A stretch of DNA of 64,000 nt, taken from positions 62,001 through 126,000 of the forward strand of contig JAEEIU010000012.1 in assembly GCA_016281495.1 (NCBI GenBank), read 5' to 3'. Position 1 is the stretch's first letter. The number at the start of each line of letters is the position of its first letter. Of the stretch, positions 25,552-33,847 are shown in pieces. This DNA is from Treponema sp. Its GTDB lineage: Bacteria > Spirochaetota > Spirochaetia > Treponematales > Treponemataceae. Both the position numbers and the translations under genes were made by a program. The notes beneath the pieces were generated by a model that had not been told where the DNA came from, did no database searches, and saw only the letters and a list, made by a program, of their open reading frames with translations.

Positions 25552-25761
25552 ATGTCTTATGATACTATGGTAGAACAGATAAAAGCCGTTCCTCCGGAAT
25601 GTCTTGTGGAGATTGAAAACTATATACAATTTGTTTTATATCGCTACAGTCAAACTTCAAAAGCTAACAAAGCTAAGAATTTATCAAAACACTTTGGCTC
25701 AATAACATTCAATAAAGATGCTCTTGTTATCCAAAAGGAAATTCGAAATGAATGGAATTGA
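25552..25761 (+). CDS. Antitoxin of a type II system (VapB/DUF2281-like)
   Basis: 69 residues. MSYDTMVEQIKAVPPE and IENYIQFVLYRYSQ resemble DUF2281-type antitoxins, with a basic, probably disordered C-terminus that would bind the toxin. GGGAGG is 8 bases upstream. The 3' end overlaps the PIN-domain toxin gene by 14 bases. Confidence 0.75.
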   Translation: MSYDTMVEQIKAVPPECLVEIENYIQFVLYRYSQTSKANKAKNLSKHFGSITFNKDALVIQKEIRNEWN

Positions 25762-26122
25762 TTTTCTAGCAGATACAAATGCTCTAATCTATCTTCTAAA
25801 TGGGAACTCTTGCATGACTCCTTATTTGCAGAAAAGTCTTTCGTTTTCTGTCATCTCTGAAATGGAACTGCTGTCATTCCCTGGAATAACACAACAGGAA
25901 GAAGATAGTATAAAATCTCTCTTGCAGGATTGTACAGAACTGTCTATTTCTAGTGAAATAAAAAAACAAACTATCGAAATCCGGAAAAAATATAGGATCA
26001 AATTGCCAGATGCCATTGTGTCGGCTTCGGCTATCGTAAATAATATTCCTCTTATCACAGCCGACAAAGGATTTCGACAGATTGCAGAATTATCTTTAGA
26101 ATTGCTTATTCCCACAAGATAA
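25748..26122 (+). CDS. VapC-like PIN-domain ribonuclease toxin
   Basis: 124 residues from ATG 25748. PIN acidic residues: Asp in FLADTNALIYLLNG, Glu in ISEMELLSFPG, Asp in KLPDAIVSASA, and Asp in LITADKGF. The start lies inside the antitoxin gene with AAGGAAA upstream; the frame is open from 25718. Pairs of this type cut specific RNAs when free of antitoxin. It lies between repeats R2 and R3. Confidence 0.9.
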   Translation: MNGIDFLADTNALIYLLNGNSCMTPYLQKSLSFSVISEMELLSFPGITQQEEDSIKSLLQDCTELSISSEIKKQTIEIRKKYRIKLPDAIVSASAIVNNIPLITADKGFRQIAELSLELLIPTR

Positions 26123-26196
26123 ATAATCAAAAAAAAAAAACAGATCTAATCGATTTTTTTTGAATTAACAAAACAACCTTTTTTTCAACAAAAAAA

Positions 26197-26276
26197 CCCC
26201 ACCGGCACACACCAGCGGGGTAAAAACCAGAAGATTCTTATATATTTTTAGAATGTGTATGTTACACCCATTTTTG
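26197..26276 (-). terminator. Terminator of the OMP gene (repeat copy R3)
   Basis: On the minus strand the hairpin at 26220-26197 forms a 9-bp stem with two G-U pairs and a TGTGTG loop, followed by seven U. The stretch 26197-26276, which includes the last codons of the OMP gene, is the parent of the R1 repeat. Confidence 0.8.
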
Positions 26277-26853
26277 GTACAACTTCAAGTCTTGCTCTAT
26301 AGTAATTAAAATCAAGTTTTGTAGTTGTGCCACCAGATTTTATTGATCCACCAAGCAGCATATTGTTGAAAATGACAGGAACTTCCAGATAAACATTAAG
26401 CTTATCTGTAATCTTATAATTACAGTTGACACTTCCACCAAAAAGGAGGAAATTAAAATTTCTAGACTCGTAATCATCTACATCCTGAAAAAATCTTATT
26501 CCAACCAGAGGCCCAATGTTAAAGTTAAAATCTCCTGCATTGAGATTTGCATATGGATTCACATATAAAGTTTCCATATTCATGGTTCCATTATTATCCG
26601 GGGTCAATTCATTCAAATTGAAGTCAAAATCAACTGCAACACCAAGTTTTTCCCACTGGAAATCACCCTTGATGGAAAAAACAGGAGATGCAACTATATC
26701 TGTTGTGGCCCCCATCCCTGCTGCAGTATCAAAGGTTTCAAGCTGTTGTTCAATATCAGCCCCAAAACCACCGCCAACAGAAATAGCGGGACCTGCAAAT
26801 GCTGCAGCTGTTGTAACTGCCAATGCAGCCAAAACTGTAATAATCTTCTTCAT
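26248..26853 (-). CDS. Small outer-membrane beta-barrel protein
   Basis: About 201 residues. Signal peptide MKKIITVLAALAVTTAAAFA, then alternating polar/aromatic strands (FNFNIGPLVGIRFF, NFNFLLFGGSV, KLNVYLEVPVIF, YRARLEVVPKM) and a C-terminal aromatic end YTF, as in BamA-recognised barrels. AAGGAG precedes ATG 26853. An upstream palindrome (26953-26963) is shared with the histidine kinase and GH5 promoters. Specific cargo unknown. Confidence 0.85.
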   Translation of the reverse strand: MKKIITVLAALAVTTAAAFAGPAISVGGGFGADIEQQLETFDTAAGMGATTDIVASPVFSIKGDFQWEKLGVAVDFDFNLNELTPDNNGTMNMETLYVNPYANLNAGDFNFNIGPLVGIRFFQDVDDYESRNFNFLLFGGSVNCNYKITDKLNVYLEVPVIFNNMLLGGSIKSGGTTTKLDFNYYRARLEVVPKMGVTYTF

Positions 26854-26952
26854 AAAATACTCCTTAAGCAATAAGATGTTATTTAACCCACAAGATTCAT
26901 TAAGAATTTGAGGTTATAATAAATGTAGCACAGTTCTTTTGCAAAAAATACA

Positions 26953-26963
26953 GAGTTGAACTC
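26953..26963 (-). promoter_or_regulatory. Shared palindrome GAGTTGAACTC upstream of the OMP gene
   Basis: Perfect 5-bp arms about one base. On the minus strand it is followed by TGTATTTTTTG and, 25 bases after the palindrome, TACATT (a second candidate -10, TATTAT, lies 6 bases further). The same layout occurs at 27367-27377 and 61607-61617. Confidence 0.6.
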
Positions 26964-26989
26964 ACAATTTTTAGAGTATTGTGAAAAAT

Positions 26990-27208
26990 TGTCACGCGGA
27001 TTCGAAAAATCTACGATTTTTCTTTAAAATGAAGTTGTGGTGTCTACTTTACTCTCGTGAGATACTTAGGTAGAAGTGAGGAGAAGGATGTCGTATTGAC
27101 GACTCTGTGGTTGATGTAAGTTTTCTTATTACCATTCAGCAAGATGAAAACACAAACCAGACACCCCACTTTCATGAAATGCCGTAGGCATTTCGAATCC
27201 GCGTGACA
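26990..27208. repeat. Inverted-repeat element of about 220 bp
   Basis: Terminal inverted repeats TGTCACGCGGATTCGAAA (26990-27007) and its complement (27191-27208). Just inside each end is a small hairpin: GAAAAATC-TAC-GATTTTTC on the left and GAAATGCC-GTA-GGCATTTC on the right. Further in, AAGTTGTGGTGTCT and AGACACCCCACTT also pair. It resembles a miniature inverted-repeat element or a large palindromic repeat. A 70-residue minus-strand ORF inside it has no recognisable domain. Confidence 0.6.
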
Positions 27209-27268
27209 AACCTCTTTTTCAATCACCAACCCGCAAGACACAAAGCAAAACAGCATGAGAAAAACATC

Positions 27269-27343
27269 AATTACGCATTACGCATTACGCATTATGAATT
27301 ATGCATTATGCATTCTTAATTATGCATTCTGCATTCTTAATTA
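27269..27343. repeat. Degenerate heptamer repeats (ATTACGC/ATTATGC)
   Basis: About ten consecutive 7-base units: three ATTACGC, then variants ATTATGA, ATTATGC, ATTCTTA, ATTCTGC. It lies between the inverted-repeat element and the histidine kinase promoter, and may be a slippage or recombination hotspot. Confidence 0.8.
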
Positions 27344-27366
27344 AATTTCCCGCGATTTAATTTTGT

Positions 27367-27377
27367 GAGTTCAACTC
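27367..27377 (+). promoter_or_regulatory. Shared palindrome GAGTTCAACTC upstream of the histidine kinase gene
   Basis: Followed by TCTTTTTTT and, 25 bases after the palindrome, the -10-like TAAAAT (27403-27408), which is 6 bases before the kinase ATG. With the OMP-side copy it also makes a long inverted repeat flanking the whole 26.95-27.38 kb region. Confidence 0.6.
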
Positions 27378-27414
27378 TCTTTTTTTCCATGGAATAATAT
27401 TGTAAAATGGGGTC

Positions 27415-29082
27415 ATGAATCGAGGTAGAAGTTTATTTTTGGCAGTCATTTTTCTCCTGGCAAGTCCGCTTTCTTTTGCATTGTATTATGATCCTTCAAT
27501 TTATGAGGAACTTTGGGAACAGCAGAAGGAAGCTATTACAGATTCACATGTATTCGGCTGTGTTGGAAACGAAGACAATTCCCTCTTTTTGATGCTGACC
27601 AACTCTGGTTCCGGTGCCTGGAGATCAAGAGTCTGGGCTTTTATCATCGGTGAGTATAACAAGGACAACAGCATGCATCTTGTCTGGGATAAGTCTCTGA
27701 ATGGAGGAGATGTACGCAGCCTGGTTTTCAGTCCATACTCAAACAAGTTTTACTTTACGGCCTGCTGGGATGATCCCGAGGATCCCGAGCCTCACACAGA
27801 AGGATTATGGGTGGCTTCTCAAACCGGTAGAGATTGGGAACCTGTGGATTTGTTTCATCAGCACCTTGAATCAGGAATTTCTTATCTTGCCGTAAACAAA
27901 ACGGGCGTATGGATGCTGATGGATGTCTATGACCACGAGAACAACAGGGAATGGCCAAACAGCGCCATTTACCAGATTGAAGACGACAAGGGAGCGTATT
28001 ACTGCAGGAAAATGAAAACCTCACAGTACACAACCTTCCATTCATTCTGGGCATGGGAAAACCCCACAAGGAGAATTCAGGAAGAATCAGTTGTCCACGA
28101 ATATGAACAGAATTTTAGGTATACTGACTACACTCTTATGGTTTGCGATCAGGATGAACAGTCATGGTGGGTGTATGACTGCGTAAAGGACAAAGCCTTA
28201 AAGGTCCAGAGCCTTGCACTTGCAATGGAAGAAGCCGCTAGGATAGACTCTCTTTACGAGGCTAAAGCCATAGAAAGGGGAAAGAAGAAGCCATTCGTTA
28301 TGATTGGCCTGATCCTGGTTGCCGCCATCTCCTTTATTCTGATGCTGGTCTTTGCAATCCTTATGGTTGCGGGCAGACGCAGGATTAAGAGGAAGGGAGC
28401 GGACAAGCTTATCGAGCACAATAAGATGGTCTTTGACATTCAGGAAAAGGAAAGGGCTAAAATCAGCCGTGACATACATGACTCGGTCGTTCAGGACATA
28501 CGTGTTCTTCGCCTGGAAACCGAAAACCTTGTAGTGGACGAAGGGTCAAAGCAAAGGCAGACAAAAATCGAGGACATCGCAACCGACTGCATCATCAAGC
28601 TGCGAAACATCTGCTACAACCTTACTCCGGCGGAACTTGCAAGCCACACCAAGGGGGACTCATCCAAGCTGGAACTCATTTCAATCATCAACTCACTGGT
28701 GCAGCAGTTCAGCATGAGAACCCACATTCCCTGCGTCTTTAAAGTGGACGAAGGATTTGAATATCCGGTGCTGGAAAAAGAAGAGACGCAAAACCTTTTC
28801 CGTGTAATTCAGGAGGCGCTTACAAACAGCGAAAAGCATTCATACGCCACCCAAGTTTCAATTTTCATCAAGAAGGCGGACGGCTCCCTTTTGATTTATA
28901 TAACGGACGACGGCATAGGATGCAACCAGGAAGAGCTGAATGCAAAGCTCAAGAGCAAGGAACATCTGGGATTAAGGTCCATGAAGGACAGGATGGAGTT
29001 GATCGGCGGTTCCGTAGAATTCTTTACCGCGCAAAATGACGGAATGGAAATCAAGCTTACTTTACCATTGGAGAAGTCGTGA
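27415..29082 (+). CDS. NarL-type sensor histidine kinase with secreted N-terminal domain
   Basis: 555 residues. Signal-like N-terminus to about residue 22, an extracytoplasmic domain of about 265 residues with repeated strand-rich units (LVFSPYSNKFYFTACW and others), one TM (MIGLILVAAISFILMLVFAI, about 292-311), HisKA_3 with the phospho-His in KISRDIHDSVVQDIRVL, and HATPase_c (VIQEALTNSEKHS, DDGIGC, GLRSMKDRMELIGG). The ATG follows TAAAAT by 6 bases with no Shine-Dalgarno. It overlaps the response regulator by 4 bases. Its ligand is unknown. Confidence 0.9.
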   Translation: MNRGRSLFLAVIFLLASPLSFALYYDPSIYEELWEQQKEAITDSHVFGCVGNEDNSLFLMLTNSGSGAWRSRVWAFIIGEYNKDNSMHLVWDKSLNGGDVRSLVFSPYSNKFYFTACWDDPEDPEPHTEGLWVASQTGRDWEPVDLFHQHLESGISYLAVNKTGVWMLMDVYDHENNREWPNSAIYQIEDDKGAYYCRKMKTSQYTTFHSFWAWENPTRRIQEESVVHEYEQNFRYTDYTLMVCDQDEQSWWVYDCVKDKALKVQSLALAMEEAARIDSLYEAKAIERGKKKPFVMIGLILVAAISFILMLVFAILMVAGRRRIKRKGADKLIEHNKMVFDIQEKERAKISRDIHDSVVQDIRVLRLETENLVVDEGSKQRQTKIEDIATDCIIKLRNICYNLTPAELASHTKGDSSKLELISIINSLVQQFSMRTHIPCVFKVDEGFEYPVLEKEETQNLFRVIQEALTNSEKHSYATQVSIFIKKADGSLLIYITDDGIGCNQEELNAKLKSKEHLGLRSMKDRMELIGGSVEFFTAQNDGMEIKLTLPLEKS

Positions 29083-29747
29083 TGAAGAATATCGTTTATA
29101 TTGTTGATGATCATAATATGGTACGCAACGGCCTCAAGGCATGGCTGGAAAACCACAGCGACTGGCGGGTTCCAAAGGACTTCGCATCTTCCAAGGAATG
29201 CATCAGCTGTCTGGAATGCATAAGCTCAATGCGAAAGACAAAGGCAAATTCAAAAAAGAAGGATGAAGCCGGAATTGAGGAAATGCTGTTCCCGGAAATT
29301 ATAATCGTTGACGTTCAGCTTATAAATGAAACTGGTTTTGCCCTTGTAAAGACGATTAAGGAAAGATGGCCGGAAATAAAGTGCGTCATGTATTCGATGT
29401 ATGACACCACAGGCTTTGTGCTTCAGGCAAAGGATTCGGGGGCGTCGGGATACATCTCCAAGGTTGCCAAGGAAGAGGAGCTTTTACACTGCCTTGAAGT
29501 CGTACAGAACGGAGGCACCTATCTTGAGCAGTATATGCAGGAAGCGCAGAACAAGGTGGATTCAATCATTTCAATCCTTTCCAAACAGGAACGGAATATT
29601 TTTGAAGCCCTCTTGCAGGATAAATCCAACAAACAGATTTGCGACGAATTTTTCCTTTCTTCACGGACAGTCGAAAACTACACCAGCCGGCTCTACGCAA
29701 AAATCGGCGTAAAGAACAGGGAAGAATTGATTGCCAAATACAGATAA
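29079..29747 (+). CDS. LuxR/NarL-family response regulator
   Basis: 222 residues. Receiver: VYIVDDHNMVRNGL, phospho-Asp in IIIVDVQLINETG, Lys in GYISKVAKEEEL. C-terminal LuxR helix-turn-helix: LSKQERNIFEALLQDKSNKQI and SSRTVENYTSRLYAKIG. An insert of about 25 charged residues (SSMRKTKANSKKKDEAG) sits between the first helix and the phospho-Asp strand, unusual for the family. It partners the kinase just upstream (ATGA overlap). It is a candidate binder of the GAGTT-N-AACTC palindromes. Confidence 0.93.
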   Translation: MMKNIVYIVDDHNMVRNGLKAWLENHSDWRVPKDFASSKECISCLECISSMRKTKANSKKKDEAGIEEMLFPEIIIVDVQLINETGFALVKTIKERWPEIKCVMYSMYDTTGFVLQAKDSGASGYISKVAKEEELLHCLEVVQNGGTYLEQYMQEAQNKVDSIISILSKQERNIFEALLQDKSNKQICDEFFLSSRTVENYTSRLYAKIGVKNREELIAKYR

Positions 29748-29784
29748 AGTTGAATTTACCATAGAACAAATGATTTATTTCTGC

Positions 29785-29790
29785 TAGAAT
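29785..29790 (+). promoter_or_regulatory. Extended -10 of the histidine phosphatase gene
   Basis: TGCTAGAAT, then CAATAC and the ATG at 29797; spacing of 6 bases predicts a leaderless transcript. Confidence 0.45.
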
Positions 29791-29796
29791 CAATAC

Positions 29797-30510
29797 ATGC
29801 AGTTACTTACACCTAACGAATGGATGACAAAAGCCGCTTCAGAAATTCCCGACGATCAGAGCGCAGTTCTTTTTATGCGTCATTGTGAGCGTTACACAGA
29901 TCCGCCGGACGGAGATTATTCCAAGCTTCTGCTGACCCCCAACGGAATAAAAATGGCAAATGACGTAGGCACCTCAATCAACAGAAAGATCAGGCTTTTA
30001 CGAAGCAGCCCCATTGAACGATGCAAGCAGACAATACGTGAGGTAATAAAATTTATTCCACCAGAATTTGCCCCAACAAAAGACACTGAGATAAAAACCT
30101 CAAAAGATTTTTTTGAACTTTTGGGAAATCCAAGTCCAAAGGAATCCGGTGGAGTCGGATGGTTTGAATATTTTCATTATCTTCAGGAACATGATGTAGA
30201 GTCAGCCCAGGGCATTTCTCTGGAAGCCGAGACCAAGCATATTCTGGATGCAATTTTTGCAGAAACTCTTGATTCAAGGGAAGCAGCATCATATACCGAT
30301 GACAGCAGCACCACTGCCCCTCTTGATTTAATCTGCTCCCATGACTGCCATGTAATTGTTCTTGCCAGTGCCCTTTTTGATCATAAAACGGACATGTCAT
30401 TAACTTCCAAATGGTGCCAGTTTGCCGAGGGTCTTTTATTTTACGGTACTCGGCGCAATTTCACTGCGTTCTGGCGTGGCCAAAAGAAGACCTTTGTCGA
30501 TTACCTGTAG
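29797..30510 (+). CDS. Histidine phosphatase superfamily protein
   Basis: 237 residues. The catalytic motif is LFMRHCERYT (R-H-x-E variant), then LLTPNGIKMA and SSPIERCKQTIREV, with a later ICSHDCHVIVLA carrying the second His. This order matches the phosphoglycerate-mutase-like fold. Substrate not predictable. It is convergent with the nitroreductase-like gene. Confidence 0.85.
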   Translation: MQLLTPNEWMTKAASEIPDDQSAVLFMRHCERYTDPPDGDYSKLLLTPNGIKMANDVGTSINRKIRLLRSSPIERCKQTIREVIKFIPPEFAPTKDTEIKTSKDFFELLGNPSPKESGGVGWFEYFHYLQEHDVESAQGISLEAETKHILDAIFAETLDSREAASYTDDSSTTAPLDLICSHDCHVIVLASALFDHKTDMSLTSKWCQFAEGLLFYGTRRNFTAFWRGQKKTFVDYL

Positions 30511-30515
30511 AGCGC

Positions 30516-31064
30516 CTACTTCCAGCCGTTAAACCTGAACCTTTCACTGTACGGCTTTTTGACCGGGGCCTTTACTTCATCCAGGGCCTTTCCAACGGGA
30601 AGAATGCAGACTACATCATAACCTTCCGGTACATTCAGGATTTGTGCAATCTTGTCGCATATCCTGTCTTCATCCGTAATGTGGCCCTCGTACCAGCAGC
30701 TCTGATATCCAAGCTCAACAATGGCAAGAAGCATGTTCTCTATGGCGGCAGAATAATCCTGAACGGCAAAGCATCTGTCGCGGTAGGCATTGATTTTTTG
30801 CGAAAGGACTACAACCATGGCCGGGGCAGTCTTTGCAACCGGTGGATTGATGGCATCCTTTATCTTTGCGAGTGTTTCCGGATCATTTACGATTACAAGG
30901 CTTGTCGTCTGCTTGTTGCATCCTGATGGAGCATCGAGTCCTGCCCTGACAATCGTCACCAGATCTTCTTCCGGCACTGGCTCTGGAGAAAAGTCCCCCT
31001 GTAACTGCGGCGTGTTGAAATCGTGCCCACTGCTGACTTCAGGCTCATGATGTAAATCTGGCAT
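30516..31064 (-). CDS. Nitroreductase family protein, 5' end in another frame (apparent frameshift)
   Basis: The part from PVPEEDLVTIVRAGLDAPSGCNKQ to the end is a nitroreductase (FMN flavoenzyme) with YSAAIENMLLAIVELGYQSCWYEG. The N-terminal FMN-binding start ISTRRSYRGTF, which should come directly before, is encoded in the overlapping GNAT frame instead. A -1 shift at the TTTT run (30992-30989) would give RGTF-SPEPVPEEDL, restoring a normal protein of about 170 residues. The first 25 or so residues of this frame are therefore probably not real. A sequencing error, a decayed gene or a real frameshift are all possible. Confidence 0.7.
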   Translation of the reverse strand: MPDLHHEPEVSSGHDFNTPQLQGDFSPEPVPEEDLVTIVRAGLDAPSGCNKQTTSLVIVNDPETLAKIKDAINPPVAKTAPAMVVVLSQKINAYRDRCFAVQDYSAAIENMLLAIVELGYQSCWYEGHITDEDRICDKIAQILNVPEGYDVVCILPVGKALDEVKAPVKKPYSERFRFNGWK

Positions 31065-31492
31065 GGGTTTGCTTCATCCCAAATCTGTTCGATTACCTCA
31101 AGCTTCTTGAACCCCACTCCCTTGTAGAATTTATTTGTCTTGTCGTAGCTTTCATACATTCCCTCGCGGACAGTCTTTACCTGAATGAACGAATACCCCT
31201 TTGCAATGGCATATTCCTTTGAGGCCTCAAAGAGCTTGCGACCGATTCCCATCCTGTGGTATTCCTTTAGGATTCCAGTTACAGCAATATCAACCGTGTC
31301 TGGACTTGTTTCCTTTAAGCACAAAAAGCCCGCCGGAGATTCATCCACATAAGCGGCAAAAAAAGGAAGTTCACCGGATTCCTGTATGAGTCCTTCCCTG
31401 TTTTCCGGAACTTCAAACCATTCTGGCAGGGATTCAAGTATCTTCCTGGAAATGTCCTTGCGTTCTGAACTGTCAGTTATAAATCTAATCAT
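30956..31492 (-). CDS. GNAT family N-acetyltransferase, run into the nitroreductase start
   Basis: The first 148 residues form a complete GNAT: AVTGILKEYHRMGIGRKLFEAS is the acetyl-CoA loop, followed by the usual FYKGVGFKKLEV end and DEANPCQIYIM. After that the frame continues without stop into SLKSAVGTISTRRSYRG, a nitroreductase N-terminus, and ends at 30956. AAGGA precedes the ATG. Either the GNAT stop was lost or the genes form a fusion disrupted by the frameshift. Confidence 0.82.
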   Translation of the reverse strand: MIRFITDSSERKDISRKILESLPEWFEVPENREGLIQESGELPFFAAYVDESPAGFLCLKETSPDTVDIAVTGILKEYHRMGIGRKLFEASKEYAIAKGYSFIQVKTVREGMYESYDKTNKFYKGVGFKKLEVIEQIWDEANPCQIYIMSLKSAVGTISTRRSYRGTFLQSQCRKKIW

Positions 31493-31590
31493 TATTTTTC
31501 CTTAACCAAAATTGTGATAAACTATAGGGGAAAGATAGCATAGAAAAAAACAACAGTCAACGCGATGAAAGATGAAGATAAAGATCCCCC

Positions 31591-32079
31591 CTACAGTCTC
31601 TTCTCCATCAACAAAAACCGTCCCTTGCGCCAGTCCGCATGGCCGCGTTCTTGATAGCCGTTTTTTTGGTAGAGGCGGAGGGCAAAGGGGTTTTGGGTAA
31701 AGACATCGAGACGGACGGATTTGTATCCCATTTCCAGGAGCTGGGCTTCAATTCCGGCGAGGACTGCATTTCCTATTCCCCTGTGCTGGAAATCGGGGGA
31801 GACACACAGCCTGTGGATGATGCATGGTTTTTCGTATTCCCATTTTCCGTTCTTATACTCTTCGTCACATTCCTCGCTTATTACATAAACTGCCGCAATC
31901 TTTTCTTCCTGGAGCACCACATACAGGTTTGACTTCTTTATGTCACTTTCAAAATCTTCCCTGCATGGATAAATGTCATCCCACTGGTTTATGCCCTGAG
32001 CGGACATAAGGCGTTTTGCCCCTTCAACCAGCGAGACAACTTCATCCAAATCATCTGGTGTTCCAAGCCTGTAATCCAT
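31591..32079 (-). CDS. GNAT family N-acetyltransferase
   Basis: 162 residues. N-terminal MDYRLGTPDDLDEVVSL, acetyl-CoA loop VSPDFQHRGIGNAVLAGIEA, and ending FTQNPFALRLYQKNGYQERG, all standard GNAT features. It follows the solute-binding protein gene by three bases on the same strand. Substrate unknown. Confidence 0.9.
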   Translation of the reverse strand: MDYRLGTPDDLDEVVSLVEGAKRLMSAQGINQWDDIYPCREDFESDIKKSNLYVVLQEEKIAAVYVISEECDEEYKNGKWEYEKPCIIHRLCVSPDFQHRGIGNAVLAGIEAQLLEMGYKSVRLDVFTQNPFALRLYQKNGYQERGHADWRKGRFLLMEKRL

Positions 32080-32082
32080 CTT

Positions 32083-33807
32083 CTAAAATCCCAACCTATT
32101 TCTGACCTCATGCCTGAATTCTTCCAGGGCTTCCTCTTTGCTCGAGTCTCCATAATAATATGACGCTACTGCTTCCATAAAATACATGTATATCTCATTG
32201 TCAGAAGACTGGTAGAGGGTTCCGTCAACGTTTTTGGCATATTCACAGAACTCATCATAGTAATTTTGTCCGCCAAGGAATGATTCGTCAAAATCATCCT
32301 TTATCTTGTCCTGTACCTTTATGTTGCCAACCAGTTCCCCGGAAGACATTGCCATTTCCTCAAGGAAATATTCATCGGTGGTAAGGTACCGTATCATTTC
32401 CTTTGCGGCATTTGGATTTTTTGTGTTCTTGTTGGCGGCAATCCATGTTCCACCCCAGTACCAGCCAGAAGGTCCTGCGCACATTGCCCAGTCACCGCTA
32501 GTCTCAGGAGAATTTGGTTCAAGCACCCACTTGAGTCCCCATGTCGGCATGAAGTAGCTGAACACTTCCAAACGATTTCCATCTTCGTCACGAAGCCAAT
32601 CTTCCATTCCGGCAAACCATGCCTCAGACCACTGTCCCGCATCAGCATCAAGTTCTTCATCATGCATGATTTTACAGACATCCATATATTTTTCCATGGC
32701 AGGATCAAGATAGAGTTCCCCATCAACAACCCAAGGCTTTCTGCGCATGCCCAAGAATGGCCTGTAGAGATCCTCGAGAGCTGAAACAAGCCTGCATTTT
32801 CCATTTGACCTTTCTTTTAAAATGCGTGCCGTCTCAAGCATTTTGTCTTCATCGCTGAATAACTCCTGAATTTTTTCCGGGTCATCGGTTCCAAGATATT
32901 TTTTTGCAAGACTCCTGCGGTAGAACATTGCACCAGGATACATTCCCCAGGACATTGCATAAACATGACCATCATAGCTTCCTATCTTAATCGGGAAGTC
33001 CTCCATCTTTTCCTTTACTTCCTCGTAAAGATCATCAAGAGGAAGAAGCATGCCAGACTCTACGTATCTGCGGACAAACGCTTCCTCAAGGGCAAAGACA
33101 TCCGGACCATCACCACGTGCAAATGCAGAATCCAGGGCAGTAGGGAACTGATCTGTCGGTATCAGAGAATATCCAACTTCCACATTCGGGTGGGTATCTC
33201 CATAGCCGTAATCATATTCGCAAAGATAAGTTTCAAGCTCATCGGTAAAAGACCATACGATAAGCTTTGCATTTTCTTCCGATGTTTTTGAGCTTGAAGG
33301 TTTAGAAGTTGAAGATGCAGGTGTTGAATCCAAAAGCAGCTTCAAGATTTTTTCCGTTGTGGATTGAATTCCAAGCCTGTCCCTGTTTGAAATCGACGCA
33401 TCCTGTGTTATGAAATAGCTTACGCGCACAAAACCATAGTCACCAAAGAAATCATAATCGTTTTTTGCAATCGGAGTAAATGCCCTGAATTTTTTTACAA
33501 TTTCCTGATAGATGTTCCTGGCTTCATATTGATCCCTTGTTGTTACAGATTTAACAAGCACCTTGCTTTCAAAGGCCATCTTCTTAATCTGTTCAATCTC
33601 TGATTCATCGTAAACCAGAACATTGACTTCCGCCTTCATGGAATCGGCAAAGACTGCGGCATTCACCCCGTCGTCATTGGTCAGGTAAAAGCCCACGGTT
33701 TCCTTGTCAAACTTTTCTTCAAAAATCGTCATAGAGTTTTTTGGTGCGGCAAACAAATTGAAGGAACAAATCAAACTCAACATCAAAAATAATTTTCGCA
33801 TTTTCAT
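32083..33807 (-). CDS. Family 1 extracellular solute-binding protein with a shared N-terminal module
   Basis: About 574 residues. Signal peptide MKMRKLFLMLSLICSFNLFA, then about 140 residues (IFEEKFDKETVGFYLT, NAAVFADSM, VLVYDESE) that recur in the protein at 34927-37017. After a Ser/Thr/Pro-rich linker comes a MalE-type binding fold (IPTDQFPTALDSAFARGDGPDVF, YWGGTWIAANKNTKNPNAA). GGAG precedes ATG 33807. No permease is nearby, so it may feed a distant ABC importer or act as a receptor. Confidence 0.87.
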   Translation of the reverse strand: MKMRKLFLMLSLICSFNLFAAPKNSMTIFEEKFDKETVGFYLTNDDGVNAAVFADSMKAEVNVLVYDESEIEQIKKMAFESKVLVKSVTTRDQYEARNIYQEIVKKFRAFTPIAKNDYDFFGDYGFVRVSYFITQDASISNRDRLGIQSTTEKILKLLLDSTPASSTSKPSSSKTSEENAKLIVWSFTDELETYLCEYDYGYGDTHPNVEVGYSLIPTDQFPTALDSAFARGDGPDVFALEEAFVRRYVESGMLLPLDDLYEEVKEKMEDFPIKIGSYDGHVYAMSWGMYPGAMFYRRSLAKKYLGTDDPEKIQELFSDEDKMLETARILKERSNGKCRLVSALEDLYRPFLGMRRKPWVVDGELYLDPAMEKYMDVCKIMHDEELDADAGQWSEAWFAGMEDWLRDEDGNRLEVFSYFMPTWGLKWVLEPNSPETSGDWAMCAGPSGWYWGGTWIAANKNTKNPNAAKEMIRYLTTDEYFLEEMAMSSGELVGNIKVQDKIKDDFDESFLGGQNYYDEFCEYAKNVDGTLYQSSDNEIYMYFMEAVASYYYGDSSKEEALEEFRHEVRNRLGF

Positions 33808-33847
33808 TTCAACACTCCATTTAATAAAATTATATGTCAGTTTCAAA

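Noticed and set aside
27044-27256. 70-residue minus-strand ORF inside the inverted-repeat element
   Set aside because: No domain, no ribosome site, and it coincides with the repeat; treated as non-coding.
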